Shown here piece by piece: positions 13,225 to 14,669 of a DNA stretch of 14,669 bases. The notes below the pieces were generated by a model. It had not been told where the DNA came from. It saw only the letters and a program-made list of their open reading frames with translations, and did not search any database. This stretch comes from Methylocystaceae bacterium UBA5192 (GTDB lineage: Bacteria; Pseudomonadota; Alphaproteobacteria; Rhizobiales; Beijerinckiaceae): contig DHWC01000036.1 of the NCBI GenBank assembly GCA_002412985.1, positions 1 to 14,669 on the forward strand. Reading direction: 5' to 3'. How positions within the stretch are numbered: position 1 is the first letter of the stretch; each line of letters opens with the position of its first letter. Made by a program: the position numbers and the translations under genes.

Positions 13225-14669
13225 ATGTCCGAACTAACACACCTCACCCTTGCTCAAGCACGCGACGCGTTACGATCAAAAAAAATTTCAGCAACAGAAT
13301 TAACGAAAGCGCACCTTGATGCTATGGAGAAAGCGCGTCTGCTCAATTGTTATATAACTGAGACGCCGGAACTAGCATTAGACCAAGCAAGACAAAGCGA
13401 CGCCCGCCTCGCTGAGGGAAAGGCAGGCCCCCTAGAGGGTCTACCAATTGGCGTCAAAGATTTATATTGTACGAAAGGCGTTCGGACGACGGCTGCAAGT
13501 CGTATATTGGGTCATTTTACTCCGACATATGAATCAACCGTTTCATCAAATTTAATGCGAGATGGCGCTATTTCTCTCGGTAAATTAAATCTTGATGAAT
13601 TCGCAATGGGCTCGTCAAATGAGACGAGCGCCTTTGGTCCAGTCATTTCACCATGGCGGCGCCACGGCGACCCAGAGGCGAAAATAGTTCCTGGTGGATC
13701 CTCCGGCGGTTCATCTGCCGCGGTGGCGGCGCATCTTTGCCTTGCTGCGACAGCAACAGATACAGGCGGCTCCATACGCCAGCCCGCCGCCTTTACGGGC
13801 ACAGTGGGTATAAAGCCTACATATGGGAGATGTTCCCGATGGGGGATTGTGGCTTTTGCTTCTTCACTTGATCAGGCGGGCCCGATCACACGTACGGTCC
13901 GAGACGCTGCGATCATGCTTCGGTCTATGGCGGGTCATGACGCGAAGGATACAACGAGCGTCGACGCTCCGGTATCAGATTACGAAAAGGCGGTCGGCCT
14001 ATCCGTAAAAGGCCGCCGCATAGGCGTCCCGAAAGAATATCGGATCGAGGGCATGTCGCCTGAGATCCTGCAATTTTGGGATCAAGGCGTGGCTTGGTTA
14101 AAGGACGCGGGCGCAGAAATTGTTGAGATTTCATTGCCGCATACAAAATACGCACTACCCACCTATTACATCATCGCTCCAGCTGAAGCTTCCTCCAACC
14201 TCGCGCGCTATGATGGGGTTCGCTATGGACTAAGAGAGACTGGTCGTGACATTGCCGATATGTATGAAAAGACCCGAGCTAAGGGCTTTGGCTCAGAAGT
14301 CCGTCGTCGGATTATGATTGGAACTTACGTGCTATCTGCCGGTTATTATGACGCTTATTATGTACGTGCGCAGAAAGTTAGAAGTCTGATCAAGCAAGAT
14401 TTCGATTTAGCCTTTGCAGCAGGCGTCGATGCTGTCTTGACGCCAGCCACGCCATCAACGGCCTTTGCGCAAGGTGAGCAGGGCTCCAATGATCCCGTGG
14501 AAATGTATCTCAATGACGTTTTCACTGTTACAGTGAATATGGCTGGTTTGCCCGGCATTGCCGTTCCAGGCGGCTGTGCAGCGAATGGCTTACCATTAGG
14601 ATTGCAACTGATTGGTCGTCCCTTTGACGAAGAAACGCTCTTTTCGCTTGCGAGCGCAATTGAACAAGC
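13225..14669 (+). CDS. gatA: GatCAB amidotransferase subunit A, 3' end cut by window edge
   Basis: The catalytic amidase subunit, which releases ammonia from glutamine for tRNA amidation. 481 codons are visible before the edge, ending RPFDEETLFSLASAIEQ; about a dozen residues are expected to be missing. The amidase-signature Ser-cisSer-Lys triad is Lys78 (GVKDLY), Ser159 (PGGSSGGSSAA) and Ser183 (DTGGSIRQPAAF), with the expected 24-residue spacing between the serines. The insert SPWRRHGDPEAKIVPGG is typical of alphaproteobacterial GatA. The start at ATG 13225 gives the family N-terminus (LTLAQARDALRSKKIS); AAAGAG at 13215-13220 is a weak ribosome binding site. Co-transcribed with gatC; gatB would be expected further right. 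Confidence 0.96.
   Translation, partial: MSELTHLTLAQARDALRSKKISATELTKAHLDAMEKARLLNCYITETPELALDQARQSDARLAEGKAGPLEGLPIGVKDLYCTKGVRTTAASRILGHFTPTYESTVSSNLMRDGAISLGKLNLDEFAMGSSNETSAFGPVISPWRRHGDPEAKIVPGGSSGGSSAAVAAHLCLAATATDTGGSIRQPAAFTGTVGIKPTYGRCSRWGIVAFASSLDQAGPITRTVRDAAIMLRSMAGHDAKDTTSVDAPVSDYEKAVGLSVKGRRIGVPKEYRIEGMSPEILQFWDQGVAWLKDAGAEIVEISLPHTKYALPTYYIIAPAEASSNLARYDGVRYGLRETGRDIADMYEKTRAKGFGSEVRRRIMIGTYVLSAGYYDAYYVRAQKVRSLIKQDFDLAFAAGVDAVLTPATPSTAFAQGEQGSNDPVEMYLNDVFTVTVNMAGLPGIAVPGGCAANGLPLGLQLIGRPFDEETLFSLASAIEQ

Noticed and set aside
13128..13319. A plus-strand frame across the gatC-gatA junction
   Set aside because: It overlaps the end of gatC and start of gatA, both certain, in another frame.

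Overview
The window looks like a chromosomal piece of an alphaproteobacterium, probably of the Hyphomicrobiales/Rhizobiales. The evidence is the YcjF-like UPF0283 protein, the 400-residue class Ib aspartate aminotransferase, the alphaproteobacterial form of GatA and the ruvX/gatC/gatA order. Base composition is near 50% GC by eye, which is low for known alphaproteobacterial methanotrophs. No tRNA, rRNA, insertion sequence, CRISPR array or phage gene was seen.

Left part (1-4282): a copper module of the kind tied to copper membrane monooxygenases (CuMMO: methane, ammonia or short-alkane oxidation). Twelve C-terminal codons at the left edge look like the tail of the monooxygenase B subunit (PmoB), closed by a very strong terminator at 69-101. 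After about 300 bases of regulatory-looking DNA come four co-directional genes: a PmoD-like membrane-anchored protein with a Cys/Met site, a CopC with a histidine-brace copper site, a CopD fused to a cytochrome c domain and an SCO/thioredoxin-like domain, and a PCuAC (PmoF-like) protein that has lost the usual Cu(I) motif but has an N-terminal His and a His-rich tail. Together they would bind, move and perhaps reduce copper on the periplasmic face of the membrane to load the monooxygenase. A bidirectional terminator (4249-4282) separates them from a convergent 75-residue single-helix membrane protein of unknown function.

Middle (4531-8319): a 459-base gene-free stretch, then aspartate aminotransferase, an SRPBCC-domain membrane-anchored protein, an iron superoxide dismutase on the minus strand, and a small two-helix membrane protein with a conserved-looking C-terminal motif. 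This is general metabolism and stress defence.

Right part (8342-14669): a minus-strand operon of UPF0283 membrane protein, exonuclease III and a CBS-pair protein with an unassigned C-terminal domain. Divergent from it is plsY (phospholipid synthesis). Then come ruvX on the minus strand and, divergent, gatC and gatA of the GatCAB tRNA amidotransferase; gatA runs off the right edge about a dozen codons before its expected end.

The most unusual part is the copper module, above all the three-part CopD-cytochrome c-SCO-like fusion.
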